DNA from: CAYFJO01 sp964343305 | GTDB lineage: Bacteria > Planctomycetota > Planctomycetia > Pirellulales > Pirellulaceae | Length of the DNA stretch: 47,506 nt | Direction: 5' to 3' | Assembly: GCA_964343305.1 (NCBI GenBank) | Contig: CAYFJO010000031.1 | Coordinates: 1 to 47,506, forward strand | Part shown: positions 45,296-47,506 of the stretch, one piece after another | Position numbering within the stretch: the stretch's first letter is position 1 | How the letters are laid out: each line of letters begins with the position of its first letter | Translations under genes and position numbers: made by a program | The notes under the pieces: model-generated | Seen by the model: only the letters and a program-made list of their open reading frames with translations | What the model was told of the DNA's origin: nothing | The model's database searches: none

Positions 45296-46402
45296 CTAGA
45301 CAAGCCGTTTTAGCTTGGACACGCGGCCGGACTGGACCCATTCGGCGACAAAGATGTTGCCTTCTTGGTCGAAGCACGCATCGTGCGGATGTACGAACCG
45401 GCCGTCTTGCCATTGGTCCGGCTTGTTACGGATTTGACGACCGTCTTTGCCTTTGATTCGCGCGATATCGTCGCCCAACCGGGCCACCACTTTGTTCTCT
45501 TGATTCAAAATCGTCACGCGAGCATGCAACTCCGGCACGACCAACAAGTCCTTCCAGATGTCGACATTGGCGGGCAGCCCGTAGCCGTCCTGAGTGGAAA
45601 GATATTTGCCGCCCAGCGTCAGTCGCTGCACGGTGTGATTGGCACGATCGCAGACAACGACCACCGGTTCACCCGCCTTGCCACGATTGTCGATCCAAAT
45701 GCCGTGCGGCAAATTGAATTTCCCTTCCCCTTTGCCAGGGCCGCCAAAACAATTCTTCCAATTACCTTCTTTGTCGTAGCGATGGATGTAGTACGAGCCA
45801 TAGCCGTCGGACAACAGGAAGCCGCCGTCGTCAAGAAAGGCAAAGTTTGTCGGCAGAAATCGATTCCGCCCCCAAACTTTTTCGGGCTTGGTATTTTCGC
45901 CCTCGGCATATACGCCGGAGTCCATCGGCGCGAATTTCTGCCAAACGGTTTCCCCCTTCAGGCTGAGCTTGGCAAACGTCTTGAGGTGTTGATAGGCACA
46001 GACGTACAAAAACTCTTCGCCGCCCTCTTTCCGAACTTCCAACCCGTGGCCACCGCCTTGAAATTGCTTGCCGAACGCCCGCATGAACTTGCCTTCCGGA
46101 TCAAAGACAAAGATCGACGGATGATCGGTCTGGTTGGCCCGGCCTTCATGAATCACATACAAGCAGCCGTGACTATCGACGGCCACGTTGTGCGTGGTCT
46201 GCCAGGTGAACTTGGCGGGCAATTGCGGCCAGGCATGTTGGACTTCATATCGGTAAGCACCATCGCCGACGACAACTTGTTTCGATTCCGACTTTTTGGC
46301 GGTCAAGATCGTGGGTGCAAGCGAAACTGCTCCACCAGCCGCGGCCGCGGACAGAAAGCGGCGACGTGTGAATGAATGAGACTGGTTGGGATTTTTCGGC
46401 AC
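45296..46402 (-). CDS. Tat-exported NHL-type beta-propeller protein
   Basis: 368 residues. Twin-arginine leader 'TRRRFLSAAAAGGAVSLAP' (about 12-30), then six-bladed NHL/peptidyl-alpha-hydroxyglycine-lyase-like repeats: 'NVAVDSHGCLYVIHEGRANQ', 'FNLPHGIWIDNRGKAGEPVV', 'RFVHPHDACFDQEGNIFVAE', each with a conserved His/Asp pair. Such proteins are common in planctomycetes and of unknown activity; the last blade resembles peptidylglycine lyase metal sites. Probably transcribed with the following fused MFS gene (27 bp gap). Confidence 0.86.
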   Translation of the reverse strand: MPKNPNQSHSFTRRRFLSAAAAGGAVSLAPTILTAKKSESKQVVVGDGAYRYEVQHAWPQLPAKFTWQTTHNVAVDSHGCLYVIHEGRANQTDHPSIFVFDPEGKFMRAFGKQFQGGGHGLEVRKEGGEEFLYVCAYQHLKTFAKLSLKGETVWQKFAPMDSGVYAEGENTKPEKVWGRNRFLPTNFAFLDDGGFLLSDGYGSYYIHRYDKEGNWKNCFGGPGKGEGKFNLPHGIWIDNRGKAGEPVVVVCDRANHTVQRLTLGGKYLSTQDGYGLPANVDIWKDLLVVPELHARVTILNQENKVVARLGDDIARIKGKDGRQIRNKPDQWQDGRFVHPHDACFDQEGNIFVAEWVQSGRVSKLKRLV

Positions 46403-46694
46403 GGCGCGATTCCTAAGTGAAAAAAGGACCGGTTGACCACTATCATATCGTCACACGTGTGGGCTCCGAACGCAAGCAAGCCGACTCGCAGGCGAAAAAG
46501 TGTCTCCAATAGTCAAAAAACTAGCTGCAATTCCTAAGGGGGGCTTATAGTACGGCGAACTCGAATTGGTGTGGGGCAACCGCCCACCCTGGTTCGTAAC
46601 ACCACTCGGACATTTCACGGGGTTTATCAGCATGTGATGGCTCATCACGCTTCTCAGTGAATGGCATCACAGGGTTTCGAGTTTCTGGTCAAAA

Positions 46695-47048
46695 GTGTTT
46701 CGACGCTTGTTGATCAACAACCAAGCGGATGTATCGAACATCGCTGAGTCACATTCGTTTCACCCGACCATCGATCGGTTGGAAGCGCGCGTGATGTTGG
46801 CGGACGTTTCATCCATCGAAGGGATGATGTGGGACGATGCCAACGGCGACGGAATCCAAAACAGCGGGGAAGAGTTCATCGATTCGGGCTCGGCCTACCT
46901 GTACGATGACTCGGGCAACCTGATCAATTCTGTTCCGGATCGAAAAAACGGGGTCGGGTCTCATTTTAAAAACGAGACCCGACCCCGTTCCCCCCTGGAG
47001 CATCACTCTTGTATTCGCTGCCCTTGGAATCTGCCAATGCAAATGTAA
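46695..47048 (+). pseudogene. N-terminal fragment of a large secreted SdrD-B-like protein
   Basis: Starts with GTG. 'RRLLINNQ' and 'TIDRLEARVMLADVSS' form the planctomycete LEPRxLL-type N-terminal secretion motif, followed by the beginning of an SdrD-B-like domain ('IEGMMWDDANGDGIQNSGEE', 'GSAYLYDDSGNLI'). Real members run to hundreds or thousands of residues. Here the frame enters a palindrome at 46947 after about 84 codons, and the remainder is non-homologous. Truncated by insertion or rearrangement. Confidence 0.6.
46947..46989. repeat. Perfect 16-bp palindromic element at a gene break
   Basis: AACGGGGTCGGGTCTC (46947-46962) and its exact reverse complement (46974-46989) flank an 11-base AT-rich loop that can extend the stem. 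A long, GC-rich hairpin without a downstream T-tract, more like a REP or MITE-type element than a terminator. Genes on both sides are cut at its edges. Confidence 0.7.
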
Positions 47049-47211
47049 TGCTGTGTTTTCCGGAACCACCACGAAACTTGGCAAATCCTCTTACTTCCAC
47101 TCCCATCTTTAGGTGCGGCATGTAGATGTTTTCATGGATGCCGTAAAGTGTTGTCTTGCCAGTGCCGCCTGGGTCTAAAGCAGCGCCATCGCACCCAACA
47201 AGTACGGTCAA
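46966..47211 (-). pseudogene. C-terminally truncated DUF6941-like protein fragment
   Basis: Reads from a TTG at 47211 (frame open to about 47313). 'LVGCDGAALDPGGTGKTTLY', then 'GIHENIYMPH' and 'FAKFRGGSGKHSITFALADS' resemble the small conserved DUF6941-type proteins (cysteine/aspartate N-terminus, GKxTLxGIFxxI, FxGGxGxH). The last residues (NGVGSRF) come from the palindrome, so about 50 residues of the normal C-terminus are missing. The family match is from memory of the pattern and unverified. Confidence 0.35.
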
Positions 47212-47506
47212 ACGAGGACATTCGCCTCGTTTCTTAGTGGTGTTCTTTTTCGTTTTACGTTTGGCCCTTGTCGTCTCGACCCGAAATGTTAAGCGATTCG
47301 GACGACAACCTCAAGAAGTTGCAACCGACAATTCAAATATATTTATGCGAACGGGAAATGTCCAACATTAACATTTCCTTTGGCTTGGGTCTGGGGTGAA
47401 TCTCTGGTTTCAGCGTGTTTCGCACAATTTGCCTTGTGGATCAAATGGTGGTTTAATTGTACAGCGCACCTTAGTCATCCGGTGGTCTGCAAGAGGTTAG
47501 TCGTTG
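47212..47506. other. Right-hand 295 bp, no gene supported
   Basis: Near its left edge AAACGAGG (47210-47217) can pair with CCTCGTTT (47225-47232), a small hairpin that a T-rich stretch follows; it may be a terminator or the leader of the DUF6941-like fragment. The rest is AT-rich and shows nothing recognisable. Confidence 0.3.

Noticed and set aside
45365..46375. 336-codon open frame on the plus strand
   Set aside because: Antisense of the NHL propeller gene, which has a Tat leader and clear repeats; no motif on the plus strand.
46530..46620. Possible c-di-GMP-type riboswitch upstream of the SdrD-like fragment
   Set aside because: GC-rich hairpins exist (GGGGCAACCGCCC), but the conserved riboswitch core is absent.

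Overview
The window looks like a chromosomal segment of a Planctomycetota bacterium, most likely Pirellulales-like. The evidence is two very large secreted proteins with PVC-type c-heme domains (CxxCH), a formylglycine sulfatase, Gfo/Idh/MocA and LamG proteins, an N-terminal fragment with the planctomycete 'LE.R.ML' secretion motif, many Tat or Sec leaders, and an unlinked tRNA-Ile/tRNA-Ala pair with no rRNA genes. Genes are dense, on both strands, and mostly in short operons. This placement is inferred from protein families, not from a marker gene.

Layout. 1-7.5 kb: a membrane-anchored double-LamG protein (its 5' end may lie outside the window), an MBL-fold hydrolase, a 1042-residue PVC cytochrome/HEAT protein and a Tat-exported DMFase-beta-like protein. 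7.7-9.9 kb: an FAD oxidoreductase followed upstream by the 3' remnant of a sialidase-like gene. 9.9-15.8 kb: cofactor and envelope genes, namely folK fused to a P-loop kinase-like domain, a POTRA-containing periplasmic protein on the opposite strand, panC and an unusual lgt, closed by a REP/BIME-like pair of hairpins. 16.0-17.4 kb: a scarred tRNA integration locus in which a PD40 propeller gene is fused to a 5'-truncated tyrosine recombinase whose 3' end runs antisense through tRNA-Ala; tRNA-Ile follows. 17.6-22.3 kb: a TlpA-like thioredoxin protein and the lutABC lactate-oxidation operon with a recognisable promoter. 22.5-28.6 kb: small housekeeping and accessory genes (VOC protein, STAS protein, RlmI-like methyltransferase, HEAT/PDZ protein, rimI, phosphoesterase, SGNH hydrolase). 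28.7-34.1 kb: a second PVC cytochrome protein, and a secreted TPR protein ending in a HINT domain. 34.5-38.3 kb: MFS transporter, Gfo/Idh/MocA oxidoreductase and sulfatase, plausibly for uptake and breakdown of a sulfated or acidic sugar. 38.6-43.1 kb: a ZIP metal transporter, a VTT membrane protein and a three-gene set of uncharacterised membrane proteins. 43.0-46.4 kb: fused MFS/spermidine-synthase-like protein and a Tat-exported beta-propeller. 46.7-47.5 kb: two truncated genes converging on a perfect 16-bp palindrome.

Most of the window is ordinary planctomycete metabolism and secretion. The less ordinary parts are the repeats that sit exactly where genes are broken (9.88, 15.8 and 46.95 kb), the integrase/tRNA scar, the HINT-tailed secreted protein, an Lgt carrying a PDZ-like insertion, and the His/Glu-rich membrane protein operon at 41-43 kb. 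I found no CRISPR array, no rRNA gene, no intact insertion sequence and no convincing complete defence system.
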